DNA of 42,981 nucleotides. Origin: Sandaracinaceae bacterium. GTDB lineage: Bacteria > Myxococcota_A > Polyangia > Polyangiales > JAFGIB01. Below are positions 17,113-25,391 of the stretch, in pieces. Every line of letters begins with the position of its first letter. Within the stretch, counting starts at the first letter, position 1. Under the pieces are notes generated by a model, which saw only the letters and a list, made by a program, of their open reading frames with translations, was not told the origin of the DNA and did no database searches. Both the position numbers and the translations under genes were made by a program. The stretch is from positions 1-42,981 of the forward strand of contig JADGRF010000070.1 of NCBI GenBank assembly GCA_017881055.1. Reading direction: 5' to 3'.

Positions 17113-19980
17113 TCACGCGAATGCGGGGTCTTTCGTGGCGCGGCGGATCGGCAGCCGGACAATGAACTCGGCGCCGCCGAGCTTGGAGCGGCCCACGCTG
17201 ATGCGACCGCCGTGCTCTTCGACGATTTCCTTCGCGATTGCGAGCCCAAGCCCCGTCCCGTCGCCCGCTGCGCGCGTGGTCCAGAAGGGCTCGAAGATGC
17301 GATCGACGACCGCGGAATCGATGCCCGAGCCGGAATCTTCGACCCGCACGAGGTACGCACCGTTCTCCACAGCGCCACTGACTTCGATCTTGCCACTGTC
17401 GCCGACCGCACGCAGCGCGTTGTCGAGCAAGTTCAAGAACACGTGGTTGAGGTCCCCCGCACGGCCGGTGAGCACGGTCAGTTCGTCGACGTGGGTTTGT
17501 ATGTCGACCAGGCCCGCGATGCGCGACGACAGGATGCGTGCGCTCGCCAAGAGGCCAATGCCCGGGTGGAAGTCGCCCTGCTGCTCGCGGTCGACGCGTG
17601 AGAGATCGAGCAGGTCGAGCGTCATGCGCTCGATCCGTTCGGCGCAGTCGATCATGATGGTCATCAGGTTGCCCGTTGAAGGGTCGATCTTGTCGCCGAG
17701 CCGGCCGCGCATGGCAGGCAGGCCGGAGATCAGCGCGCTGAGCGGATTGCGCACCTGGTGTGCAACAGACGCTGCCAAGGTGCCTATCGCGGCAAGCCGC
17801 TCGTGGCGGGCTACTTGGCCGACCAGGCGACGAACGCGCACGTGGACGTCGACGCGGGCCAAAAGCTCAGTCGCGTGGAACGGCTTGACCACGTAGTCGC
17901 TAGCGCCCGCCTCGAAGCCTTGTACCACGTGCGAAATGTTGGAACGCGCGGTGACCAAGAGGCACGGTATGCGTTTGGTGAGCTCGTCGGCGCGCAACGC
18001 GCGGCACAGCGCGAAGCCGTCCATCTTCGGCATGGCGACATCGCTGACGACGACGTCGGGTTGCAGCTTACGTGCGAGCGCGATACCTTCTTCGCCGTCG
18101 CGCGCGGTGCGCACACGATAGCGAGCACCGAGCACGTCGGCGATGTGGCGGCGCAGGTCGGCGTTGTCTTCGACGACGAGCGCGAGGGCGGCGTCGGCCG
18201 AGGGCCCGGGCCGGAAGGAGCTCTGCAGATCGCTCGAGCTGGGCGCTGCGGGAAGCTCGTCCGCGCGCATGTTCGTGAGCGCGGACGGGGTCGTGACTTC
18301 AGCGCCGGTCTGGCGCTCCGGCTTGATCTCGGGCTCGTGCACCGTGGCGTCGTAGACGCGCGGCAGCGTCATCGTGAAGCAGGCGCCTTCGCCGGGTGCC
18401 GTGCGCAGCGCGACGTCACCGCCGTGCAGGCGCACGGCCTCGCGCACGATCGCGAGCCCGAGTCCTGTGCCCTTCCTGCCGGCGTGCGTGTCACCACCCT
18501 GCGCAAAGCGCTCGAAGATGCGCGCGGCGTCCTCGGGTTTCATGCCGGGGCCATCGTCTTGGATCTCGATCGCGATGGCTGTTCCGCTGTCCTGCACGCG
18601 CAAGTTGATGTGGCCTCCCTCGGGAACGAAGCGCAGCGCGTTGGCAATCACGTTCGTGATCGCGGATTCGATCCACGAGACGTCGAGCGCGAGCGGCGAG
18701 AGGCGTGGATCGATCTCGGTCTGGAGCGTGACGCCACGCTGCTTGGCCGCCGTTTCGAATGAACTCGCGATGCCCTGCACGACCAGGCGCAGATCGACGA
18801 GCGAGCGCTGAAGTCGCATCTCACCGGCGTCGATCTTGGCGAGATCGAGCAGCTGATTGATCAGGCGCAGCAAGCGCTGTGCGTTGCGCTGCATCACCTC
18901 GAACGCGGGCCTGGCGCCGCCAGCCGGCTCGTTGCCAGACAGCAGCGCTTCGAGCGGTGCGAGAATCAGTGTCAGCGGCGTGCGCAGCTCGTGCGAGACG
19001 TTGTTGAAGAAGTCGGTCTTGGCGCGGTCGACGGCTTGAATCTCGTGCAGCGCGTCTTCCAGCCGGTGCGAGGTCTTGCGCAACTCCGCCGTGCGTCGCT
19101 CGACTTGTTGATCCACTTCACGCTTCGCTTCGAGCAGCTCTCCGTAGCGCGACTCCGCGGCTTGCTCGCTGCGTGTCAGCGCGGAGCGGTGCTCTTCGAC
19201 GTCTTGTACGCGCTCGGCGAGCTCGTTCCGTAGCTCGCGCGCGCGCGAGATACCCCAGGCAGCGGTCGACACCAAGACGCCCGAGACGAGCGCGCCCGGG
19301 AACGGTAGCGAGAAGCCGGCCCAGAGCGCGAGCGTCGTGGCAGGGCCCGCGGCGAGCGCGATCTTCGAGCCCAAACGCCGTGCGGGCTCTCGCCAGCGCA
19401 CGTTGTAGACGCAGGCTGGGCTGCCGTCGAGCATGCACTGGGTGTGCTCCACCGATGCGGGTGGCAGATCGAAGAGCATCGTGGCGCCTTCGATCTGGCT
19501 CATACGGAACTGGCACATGTAGCGCGTGCGTTCGGGGGCCGCGCCGGGCATGGGATGGCACGTCAGCTGCATATCTCCCGGCAGCGCGCGCTCGATCGTC
19601 CAGTAGACGGTCTTGTTCGTGCGCCTGACGATCGGAACGATCTGCTTGTACGTGAACATCGGCGTGCCGAACGCGCGGTAGAGCGGATACATCGCGCCGA
19701 GATACTTGCGGGTGAGCATCGCGCACGCAGCGCGGCGCACCAGGTCCGGATCTCCGGTGCGGGTCACGAGGTCGTGCATCAGGGCTTCGGCGAGGCTCAG
19801 CGAGAACCATGCGGTTGGATCACGCAGCTCCTTGGTGGTGAGGCCGAGGTTGCCCACCAAGCTCTCGAGCTCGGCGCTGCCGAGCGCCTGCTCGCCGAGA
19901 TCGAGGAGCGCGCGGAAGCCCGCTGCGTGCAGCTCGGGGTTGCGAAATTCAGCGATGCGAGCGGTGTCGGTCGAGCTCAC
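17113..19980 (-). CDS. Hybrid signalling protein: sensor - histidine kinase - receiver - histidine kinase
   Basis: A 955-residue protein. Residues 1-200 form an uncharacterised sensor ending in QCMLDGSPACVYNVRW (C182, C190), a cysteine pattern like that closing V4R/heme-NO-binding-like domains. Residues 205-245 are hydrophobic (one or two membrane helices), 250-310 a coiled coil. HisKA 1: NNVSHELRTPL with H330; ATPase 1: N-box near NVIANALRF, then DDGPGM and GTGLGLAI. Receiver: VVEDNADLRR, phosphoacceptor D647 in SDVAMPKMDG, K699. HisKA 2: ASVAHQVRNPL with H741; ATPase 2: NLLDNALRA, EDSGSGI, GTGLGLAI. Both kinases look complete. GTG start with GGAG nine bases upstream. It is divergent from the CMD-like gene by 65 bases. 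No output domain, so it must pass phosphate or a conformational signal to another protein. Confidence 0.9.
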   Translation of the reverse strand: MSSTDTARIAEFRNPELHAAGFRALLDLGEQALGSAELESLVGNLGLTTKELRDPTAWFSLSLAEALMHDLVTRTGDPDLVRRAACAMLTRKYLGAMYPLYRAFGTPMFTYKQIVPIVRRTNKTVYWTIERALPGDMQLTCHPMPGAAPERTRYMCQFRMSQIEGATMLFDLPPASVEHTQCMLDGSPACVYNVRWREPARRLGSKIALAAGPATTLALWAGFSLPFPGALVSGVLVSTAAWGISRARELRNELAERVQDVEEHRSALTRSEQAAESRYGELLEAKREVDQQVERRTAELRKTSHRLEDALHEIQAVDRAKTDFFNNVSHELRTPLTLILAPLEALLSGNEPAGGARPAFEVMQRNAQRLLRLINQLLDLAKIDAGEMRLQRSLVDLRLVVQGIASSFETAAKQRGVTLQTEIDPRLSPLALDVSWIESAITNVIANALRFVPEGGHINLRVQDSGTAIAIEIQDDGPGMKPEDAARIFERFAQGGDTHAGRKGTGLGLAIVREAVRLHGGDVALRTAPGEGACFTMTLPRVYDATVHEPEIKPERQTGAEVTTPSALTNMRADELPAAPSSSDLQSSFRPGPSADAALALVVEDNADLRRHIADVLGARYRVRTARDGEEGIALARKLQPDVVVSDVAMPKMDGFALCRALRADELTKRIPCLLVTARSNISHVVQGFEAGASDYVVKPFHATELLARVDVHVRVRRLVGQVARHERLAAIGTLAASVAHQVRNPLSALISGLPAMRGRLGDKIDPSTGNLMTIMIDCAERIERMTLDLLDLSRVDREQQGDFHPGIGLLASARILSSRIAGLVDIQTHVDELTVLTGRAGDLNHVFLNLLDNALRAVGDSGKIEVSGAVENGAYLVRVEDSGSGIDSAVVDRIFEPFWTTRAAGDGTGLGLAIAKEIVEEHGGRISVGRSKLGGAEFIVRLPIRRATKDPAFA

Positions 19981-20045
19981 GCGGGTTACTCCAGCTGCGT
20001 CGGGCGCGTGTTATGGTGACGACATCTTCGAAGGGGAACGTGGCG

Positions 20046-20507
20046 ATGCAAGATCTCACACAGATGATTACGTCCGCGGAGCTGACTCGCTTGCGAGAAG
20101 CGTTCGATCCGGAGGTCTTGCTGCGAGCGAACAGCGGGGCGTTTGCCACGGTGTATCCGCGCTTGGCGAGTTGGGGCGAGAACGTGGGCGAGCTGTTCTT
20201 CGCGCCGGGCCCGCTTGCGCCACGCGAGCGTGAGCTGTGCTTGGTCACGTTGCTCACCCAGCGCTCGCCGGGCCTCTCGCTCGGCAATCACGTGTACTGG
20301 GCGCTCATGGAAGGTGTGACCGTGGAACAGATCTGTCAGGCGGTGGGCCTTGCGGGCTGCTACGGCGGCTTGCCGACGTACACCCAAGGCGTGTTTACCG
20401 TGCACCGCACGTTGACGGTGCTCAAGAAGCTCGCACCCGCATCCGAGCGCGGTCCGGAGACGGTGCTGCGAGCGCTGGTCGAAGCGTTCGCCGGTCTTTC
20501 GCTCTGA
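20046..20507 (+). CDS. Carboxymuconolactone decarboxylase (AhpD-like) family protein
   Basis: A 153-residue helical protein from ATG 20046, with AAGGGG about nine bases upstream; a GTG at 20040 is an alternative. The CMD-family pattern is visible: LAPRERELCLVTLLTQR, then LSLGNHVYWALMEGVTVEQICQ and YGGLPTYTQGV. The AhpD redox CxxC before the conserved His is not present (SLGNH instead), so peroxidase-type disulfide chemistry is unlikely. The family includes decarboxylases, peroxidases and many proteins of unknown role. It faces away from the hybrid kinase and is convergent with the desaturase operon (five-base gap). A role in lipid or aromatic metabolism is possible but not shown. Confidence 0.8.
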   Translation: MQDLTQMITSAELTRLREAFDPEVLLRANSGAFATVYPRLASWGENVGELFFAPGPLAPRERELCLVTLLTQRSPGLSLGNHVYWALMEGVTVEQICQAVGLAGCYGGLPTYTQGVFTVHRTLTVLKKLAPASERGPETVLRALVEAFAGLSL

Positions 20508-20512
20508 GCGCG

Positions 20513-21490
20513 TCATGTCTTCAACAGAGTAACGAGCGAGTGTTTCCGTTGCTCGATGTGCCAGCCGATGCTGTGCGTCTCACGGTAGCGCGCGCCGAGC
20601 GCCGGTCGCAGTAAGCGTCGAGCCGCACGCAGGCGATACCACGGCAGATTCGGAAACAGGTGGTGCTCGATGTGCAAGTTGAAGTTGAGCGCGAGCAACT
20701 CGGACACGATCGGTGGGTAGTCGCACGTGCGCGTCGATTGGTACTGCAGCCAGAGTGGCAGTCGGTCCGTGACCGAGGTGAGGCCGCTGTGGTGCGGAAT
20801 GTTCACGAGCTCGACCACGAACAGATAGAGCACGAACGCCGGCCAAAGCACACGAACGGCGACGATTGTCGGGAAGAAGTGGGCCAGGAGCGCGTACGCA
20901 AGCGCGAGCCAGCTGACGGAAAACACGCAGCGCAGGAGCTTGTCTCGCGACAGGGCGCCACGTCGCAGCGCGGTGATCGGATACGACCAATACACGATGT
21001 GTTGCGCGAAGCCGCCCAGCGGAACCCACGTCCGCCACGCGGCACGGATCAACCACGGCAAGGTGCCGGTGGCGCGCGCACGCCGGACCAGCGCCAAGCC
21101 GGGGTCCTTGTCGGCGTTGCCGGCCCAGACGTGATGCTCGGTGTGGATGTACTTCCACGGAAAGAACGGCAGAAAGCACAGGACGCTCGCGTAGTGGCCG
21201 ATCCAAATGTTGGCGGTTCGATTGGTCGTGAAGCTGCCGTGGCCGCAGTCGTGCAAGATCGAGAACGCTTGGAACCACACCAGCGGCAGTAGCAGCTGTG
21301 CCGCGACGTAGCCGAGCGGGGCGTGGCCGGAGATCAGATGAACCGCGAGCGCGAGCAACACCGCGTTGAGCGTGAGCGTGAGCAGCGCGGCCAAAATACT
21401 GGGGCGGAACGTGAGCTGAGCACGGATCGCCTCGTACTCGTCCTTGGTGAAGGCTGCGTTGCTCACGTTCTCGTTCATGCGCGCGTTCAT
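20513..21490 (-). CDS. Membrane fatty acid desaturase (three-His-box type), desaturase A
   Basis: A 325-residue integral membrane di-iron enzyme that introduces double bonds into acyl chains with oxygen and electrons from a ferredoxin- or cytochrome-type donor. The three histidine boxes are HDCGH (80-84), HTEHH (116-120) and HIEHH (273-277). The boxes sit between hydrophobic segments at about 31-50, 58-78, 98-112 and 190-232. The chosen start is ATG 21490, just after the stop of the upstream gene (21498). A longer reading from 21541 would overlap that gene by 44 bases. It resembles delta-12/omega-3-type or lipid-linked acyl desaturases, but regiospecificity cannot be read. Third gene of the operon 23352 to 20513. 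Confidence 0.9.
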   Translation of the reverse strand: MNARMNENVSNAAFTKDEYEAIRAQLTFRPSILAALLTLTLNAVLLALAVHLISGHAPLGYVAAQLLLPLVWFQAFSILHDCGHGSFTTNRTANIWIGHYASVLCFLPFFPWKYIHTEHHVWAGNADKDPGLALVRRARATGTLPWLIRAAWRTWVPLGGFAQHIVYWSYPITALRRGALSRDKLLRCVFSVSWLALAYALLAHFFPTIVAVRVLWPAFVLYLFVVELVNIPHHSGLTSVTDRLPLWLQYQSTRTCDYPPIVSELLALNFNLHIEHHLFPNLPWYRLRAARRLLRPALGARYRETHSIGWHIEQRKHSLVTLLKT

Positions 21491-21497
21491 GCTCGGG

Positions 21498-22340
21498 TCA
21501 CGTCCGCCGCGTCTGCGCAGGCGCCTTGACGATGTCGCCAAACGCGATGAAGCGCGTGAGCAGCTGTCCGTAGCCGCGCAGCGCTTGGTTCCAGTGCGTC
21601 AGCTGTTTTCGTGGCGACGGGAAGCTCCAGGTGTTGAGGTTGATGTTCACGTCGCCGAGCGACGTGACTTGGTGCCACCAATACGCCGGCAGGTAGAGGA
21701 TCTCACCCTCTTCGAGCACCACTTCGCGACCCTTGCCCGGGTCGAAGCGTGGGAAGCGCGTTCGATCGAGCGTGGGCCCGTCGCGGAACACGCGTGAGAT
21801 GTGCGCGGTCTGCGAGAACATGGGCATCGGGTAGAAGCCGGAGATCTCGGGCGGATACAGCGTGAAGCTCTTGCGTCCGCGGATCTGGATGTTGAGATTC
21901 TCTGCGGCGTCGAAGTGCAGGCCGACCGTGATCGTGCCGCGCGAGATCCACAGGTTGCGCATGACCGCGTCTTCGAAGAAGCGGGCGAGGCCAGTGATGC
22001 CTGTACTGTCGTCGAGACCCGCTGGCAGAACCTTGGTGGGGTTCTTGAAGTAGTACTTCGTTGGCCCCACCGGATCACGGAACGCACGCTGCACGAAGTC
22101 GTGAAACTTCATGCGCTCGGAGTCGCGCTCGTAGCTGAGGAAGCCCGAGTCGGTGCTGAGCACAGGGAACTCGAGCTCGCCCAGGGCCGCTTCGAGGTAG
22201 TCGGGTGAGTACTGGAAGATCTTGAGCGCATGCTGCGCGGGCACGCCGCTGATCACGGCGGGTTGGTTTCTGCCGAACGCCTCGCGCTCGAACTCCGCGA
22301 GGTCGGGGTAATGCACGCGCAAGACTTCAGGACGGGGCAT
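21498..22340 (-). CDS. JmjC/cupin-like Fe(II)/2-oxoglutarate-type oxygenase
   Basis: A 280-residue protein from ATG 22340, with GAGGA seven bases upstream; a longer reading would run further into the preceding gene. The fold pattern is cupin/JmjC (FIH-like): RNQPAVISGV at the N-terminus, the iron ligands H142 and D144 in LHFDAAENLNIQI, a probable 2-oxoglutarate-binding K157 in GRKSFTLYPP, and third ligand H223 in LPAYWWHQV. The facial triad HxD...H is therefore complete, so an active hydroxylase or demethylase-type oxygenase is likely. Its substrate is unknown: family members hydroxylate proteins, and being between two desaturases raises the possibility of a lipid or a protein partner of lipid synthesis. 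The start overlaps the upstream desaturase gene by 14 bases. Confidence 0.85.
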   Translation of the reverse strand: MPRPEVLRVHYPDLAEFEREAFGRNQPAVISGVPAQHALKIFQYSPDYLEAALGELEFPVLSTDSGFLSYERDSERMKFHDFVQRAFRDPVGPTKYYFKNPTKVLPAGLDDSTGITGLARFFEDAVMRNLWISRGTITVGLHFDAAENLNIQIRGRKSFTLYPPEISGFYPMPMFSQTAHISRVFRDGPTLDRTRFPRFDPGKGREVVLEEGEILYLPAYWWHQVTSLGDVNINLNTWSFPSPRKQLTHWNQALRGYGQLLTRFIAFGDIVKAPAQTRRT

Positions 22341-23352
22341 TGGTTTCCTCGGGTGGTCGGTTTGCGGGCGTGCAGCACTCACGCAGCACGCGGAAGTACC
22401 CGTGCGTCACGTGCACGGAGTCTCGATAGCGAGGTAGCTCCATCAGGCGTCGATGCAGCTCGGGTAAGCGATAGAACGGCACGCTTGGATAGAGGTGGTG
22501 CTCTACGTGGTAGCTCACGTGGTTGGGCACCAGGAACATGCGATCGAAGAGCGAGGCAACGACCGTGCGTGTCTGGGCGTAGCCACCGTGGCGCCCCTGT
22601 ATGCCAAAGTGCTCGGCGATGCTGCGCACGTGAAAGCACAGCTGCATCCACGTGAGGTAAGGGACTACCCAGTAGGCAAAGAAGGCCCACCAGCCGTGCA
22701 GCACCGTGAGCAGCACGGCGAGCGTCACCAGAAAGGCACGACGCGCGATGCCAAACGCGCGCTCGCGCTCGGCGCCGCTGGCTGAGCGCGGCTCTTTGGG
22801 CAGGCGCGAGGCGACCAGCGCGAATTTAATGAAGCCTAGGCCTATGGCGTCGGATGCGAGCAGCGCCGCCAGTTCCAGTGGACGCTTCGGGAAGCGCCAC
22901 TCCGCGGTCTGCTTACGTATCCAGTCTGGGTCCTGGCCCGTGTTCACGAAGCGATGGTGCGGGAAGTGGTTTCGTCGATAGGCCTGCATGGTTACGAGCA
23001 CGAAGGGCCAGGCGAGAAACACTTCCGAGACCCAGTCGTTGAGCGTGCGGTTACGCAAGATTCGGTAGTGGGCGCCGTCGTGTGCGAGCACCAAAAGGCC
23101 GTGCTGGCGCGCGCCGATGAACGCCACGGTCACGACATAGAGCCATGGGCTGAACCACCGCGAGCAGAGCGCAGCCGCGGTGCCGATGGCCAGCCACTCC
23201 GCCGCGATGCGCAGCATGCTGATCGCTGGCGACAGTTGCGAGAGCTCCCGGACGACGGCTGGGTCGAGTCGATCCGGCAGCGAGCCAGCGTACTGGTCCT
23301 GGTTCGCGTCAGCCGTCTCGGTGGTTTCAGCAACGTTCGCGGCGTCGATCAT
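22327..23352 (-). CDS. Membrane fatty acid desaturase (three-His-box type), desaturase B
   Basis: A 341-residue enzyme and first gene of the lipid operon. Chosen start ATG 23352 with AAAGGA five bases upstream; an in-frame extension to 23448 has no ribosome site and would cross the divergent promoter. Histidine boxes are HDGAH (91-95), HFPHH (129-133) and HVEHH (282-286). Hydrophobic stretches lie at about 52-62, 70-90, 112-124 and 205-235. The N-terminal 45 residues are acidic and polar. The spacing HFPHHRFVNTGQDPDW differs from desaturase A, so the two are not recent duplicates and probably have different substrates or positions. Translation is coupled to the oxygenase gene downstream through a 14-base overlap. 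Confidence 0.9.
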   Translation of the reverse strand: MIDAANVAETTETADANQDQYAGSLPDRLDPAVVRELSQLSPAISMLRIAAEWLAIGTAAALCSRWFSPWLYVVTVAFIGARQHGLLVLAHDGAHYRILRNRTLNDWVSEVFLAWPFVLVTMQAYRRNHFPHHRFVNTGQDPDWIRKQTAEWRFPKRPLELAALLASDAIGLGFIKFALVASRLPKEPRSASGAERERAFGIARRAFLVTLAVLLTVLHGWWAFFAYWVVPYLTWMQLCFHVRSIAEHFGIQGRHGGYAQTRTVVASLFDRMFLVPNHVSYHVEHHLYPSVPFYRLPELHRRLMELPRYRDSVHVTHGYFRVLRECCTPANRPPEETNAPS

Positions 23353-23410
23353 CGATTCCTTTTGCGCCAGTCCCGTGGGCCGGGAACCCAGTGCAAAGCC
23401 TGAAAACATC

Positions 23411-23439
23411 TGCTGGTGATCGCCGAATTGCCCTATACT
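23411..23439 (+). promoter_or_regulatory. Possible promoter of the receiver-kinase gene
   Basis: TATACT at 23434-23439 is a good -10 element. Seventeen bases upstream lies TGCTGG (23411-23416), a poor -35. The expected start site is about 15 bases before ATG 23461. The small inverted repeat CCGG-TCA-CCGG overlaps the start region. It lies in the divergent gap with desaturase B. Confidence 0.35.
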
Positions 23440-23460
23440 TCCGGTCACCGGGTCGCTTTT

Positions 23461-24600
23461 ATGTCTCTCGACTATCGCGCGTATCCCATTCTGTACGTCG
23501 ACGACGAGCAGCAGAACCTCGTGTCGTTCCAGTATGCAATGGAAGGGTACTTCACAGTGCTCACGGCGCGCACTGGCCCAGATGCGCTAAAGATCCTAGC
23601 CGAACGGGACATCGCGGTGCTGATCAGCGATCAGCGCATGCCCGGCATGACCGGCGTCGAAGTGTGTCAGCGCGCGCGGGAGATTCGTCCGCAGACCATT
23701 CGCATGATCATGACCGCGTACGCGGATCTGCATGCGGCGATCGATGCGATCAATCACGGACACGTCAGTCGCTATCTCGTGAAGCCCTGGCGCAACGAAG
23801 ACGTGATCGAGACGCTGCGCACCGCAATCGATCTCGTGCACATCCAACGCACCGTCCAGAACATGGAGATGCGTCTTCTGCGCAGCGGTCAATCGACCGC
23901 CGTGACGATGGTGTACGAGGAGCTGTTGCACGAAGTCTCTAATCCCTTGGGCGCGCTCGACATCAACGCGTCGTTGATCACCGAGCTGCTTGGCAGCGCA
24001 CGGCAGGCGGCGAACGATCCGACGCGCGTGTTGCAGCTGCTCGAGACGGCTGCGGAGGCGCACGCCGATTCCGTGGCGGCGATCACGCAGCTCAAGTCGC
24101 TCGTCACGCGCTCACGTCAAGGCCGCAAGTCGGCGGCGCAACCGAAGGGCGTGTCGTGCGACTCGGGACGCGTCGTCGATGCCACGGTGCGCATCGTGCG
24201 TCACGAAGTCGAGCGTGTCGGACGTATCGAGCTGGTGTTGGAGTCGTCGCCTATGGTGGCGATCGAGTCGTCGGTGCTCGGTCAGGTCGTGCTGAACTTG
24301 GTGCTCAATGCGGCGCAGGCGCTGCGCGCCGAGGCCAAGCAGGACAACCGCATCACGGTGAAGGTGCGCGAGGCCGACGACATGGCGCAGATCATCGTCT
24401 CGGACAACGGCGCGGGCATCGCCGCAGAACACCTCGATCGCATCTTCGATCCGTTCTTCACGACCAAGGATGCGGGCACCGGTGTGGGGTTAGCGATTTC
24501 GCGTGAGCTGATAACGCAGGCCAAGGGCACGATTCGCGCAACGAGCGAACCTGGCGGTGGCGCGACGTTCACGATCACGCTGCCGCCGGCGAAGGCGTAG
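23461..24600 (+). CDS. Receiver-histidine kinase protein
   Basis: A 379-residue cytosolic protein from ATG 23461. An N-terminal receiver domain comes first: YVDDEQQNL (acid pocket), phosphoacceptor D57 in ISDQRMPGMTG, K108 in YLVKPW. A linker leads to a kinase dimerisation helix with H157 in YEELLHEVSNPLGAL and an ATPase domain with N-box NLVLNAAQAL, SDNGAGI and TGVGLAI. With the receiver first and a kinase after it, the protein resembles kinases that are switched by another kinase, for example by the hybrid protein at 17113-19980. No membrane segment or sensor domain is seen. It is divergent from the desaturase operon by 108 bases and is followed 20 bases later by a LuxR-type response regulator, its likely partner. 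Confidence 0.92.
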   Translation: MSLDYRAYPILYVDDEQQNLVSFQYAMEGYFTVLTARTGPDALKILAERDIAVLISDQRMPGMTGVEVCQRAREIRPQTIRMIMTAYADLHAAIDAINHGHVSRYLVKPWRNEDVIETLRTAIDLVHIQRTVQNMEMRLLRSGQSTAVTMVYEELLHEVSNPLGALDINASLITELLGSARQAANDPTRVLQLLETAAEAHADSVAAITQLKSLVTRSRQGRKSAAQPKGVSCDSGRVVDATVRIVRHEVERVGRIELVLESSPMVAIESSVLGQVVLNLVLNAAQALRAEAKQDNRITVKVREADDMAQIIVSDNGAGIAAEHLDRIFDPFFTTKDAGTGVGLAISRELITQAKGTIRATSEPGGGATFTITLPPAKA

Positions 24601-24620
24601 CGCAGCCGCTGGCGGGAAGT

Positions 24621-25391
24621 ATGAACCAGGCCAAGAGCGACCGCCCACAAGCACGGCGCGCCAAGCGGCAGGAGAGCGGAACGGTTCCGAAGGCAAATCC
24701 AGGCGCTTCCGCGTCACCGACTTTGCCTGCTGCGCGTCCCGAGATCTGCTCGCGTCGCATCGGTCGCTTTCAGCGCGCGCTGATCGTCGACGACGACGAC
24801 GGCCTGCGACGCGCTCTCGCGCGCCTGGTGCGTAGCTGGGGCGCGACTGTCATCGAAGCTACGACCGTGGCCGACGGCAAGCGCAAGTTACTCTCGGAGC
24901 GTCCCGACCTGCTGATCGCCGACGTGCGCTTGCCCGACGGTAGCGGTCGCGAAGTAGTTGCAGCTGCTAGCAAGCTGGCAGCGCCGCCCTTGCTTGCTGC
25001 GATGAGCGGACTTGCTTCGGCAAGTGAGGCGTTTGCGCTCGCGCACTGCGGCGTGCGCATCTATTTGACCAAGCCGTTCGCGCAGCAGGAGCTGATCGAA
25101 GCGATCGAAGTGTTTCTCGCCTCGGACGAGCGGCGCGAGCCGTCGGGTGTCAGCGGGCTCTCCATGGCCGAAAGCTTGGCGCGCTTCGAGACGCGCTATC
25201 ACGTGACCGAGCGCGAGATGGCGCTGGTGGGCCTGGTGATGGCTGGCGTGCCGCGCAGCCGTTGTCCCACGTTGCTCAACGTGTCCGAGAACACGTGCAA
25301 GACCATGACGAGGCGCTTGCTCTCGCGCTGTGGCGCGCGCAACGTGGCCGACATCCCGCGGCTCGTTCTGCTCGGCGAGCCCGGGTGCTAG
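24621..25391 (+). CDS. Response regulator with LuxR-like DNA-binding domain
   Basis: A 256-residue protein from ATG 24621, with GGGAAG just upstream. The first 45 residues are basic, Ala/Pro-rich and probably disordered. The receiver follows: ALIVDDDDGLRRAL (acid pocket), phosphoacceptor D101 in IADVRLPDGSG, K151 in YLTKPF. The C-terminal 65 residues fit a LuxR/FixJ-type helix-turn-helix: VTEREMALVGLVMAGV, then SENTCKTMTRRLLSRCGARN. It is probably phosphorylated by the kinase encoded just upstream and would control transcription, perhaps of the neighbouring lipid genes (inferred). Its stop codon overlaps the stop of the convergent glmM by four bases (25388-25391). Confidence 0.88.
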   Translation: MNQAKSDRPQARRAKRQESGTVPKANPGASASPTLPAARPEICSRRIGRFQRALIVDDDDGLRRALARLVRSWGATVIEATTVADGKRKLLSERPDLLIADVRLPDGSGREVVAAASKLAAPPLLAAMSGLASASEAFALAHCGVRIYLTKPFAQQELIEAIEVFLASDERREPSGVSGLSMAESLARFETRYHVTEREMALVGLVMAGVPRSRCPTLLNVSENTCKTMTRRLLSRCGARNVADIPRLVLLGEPGC

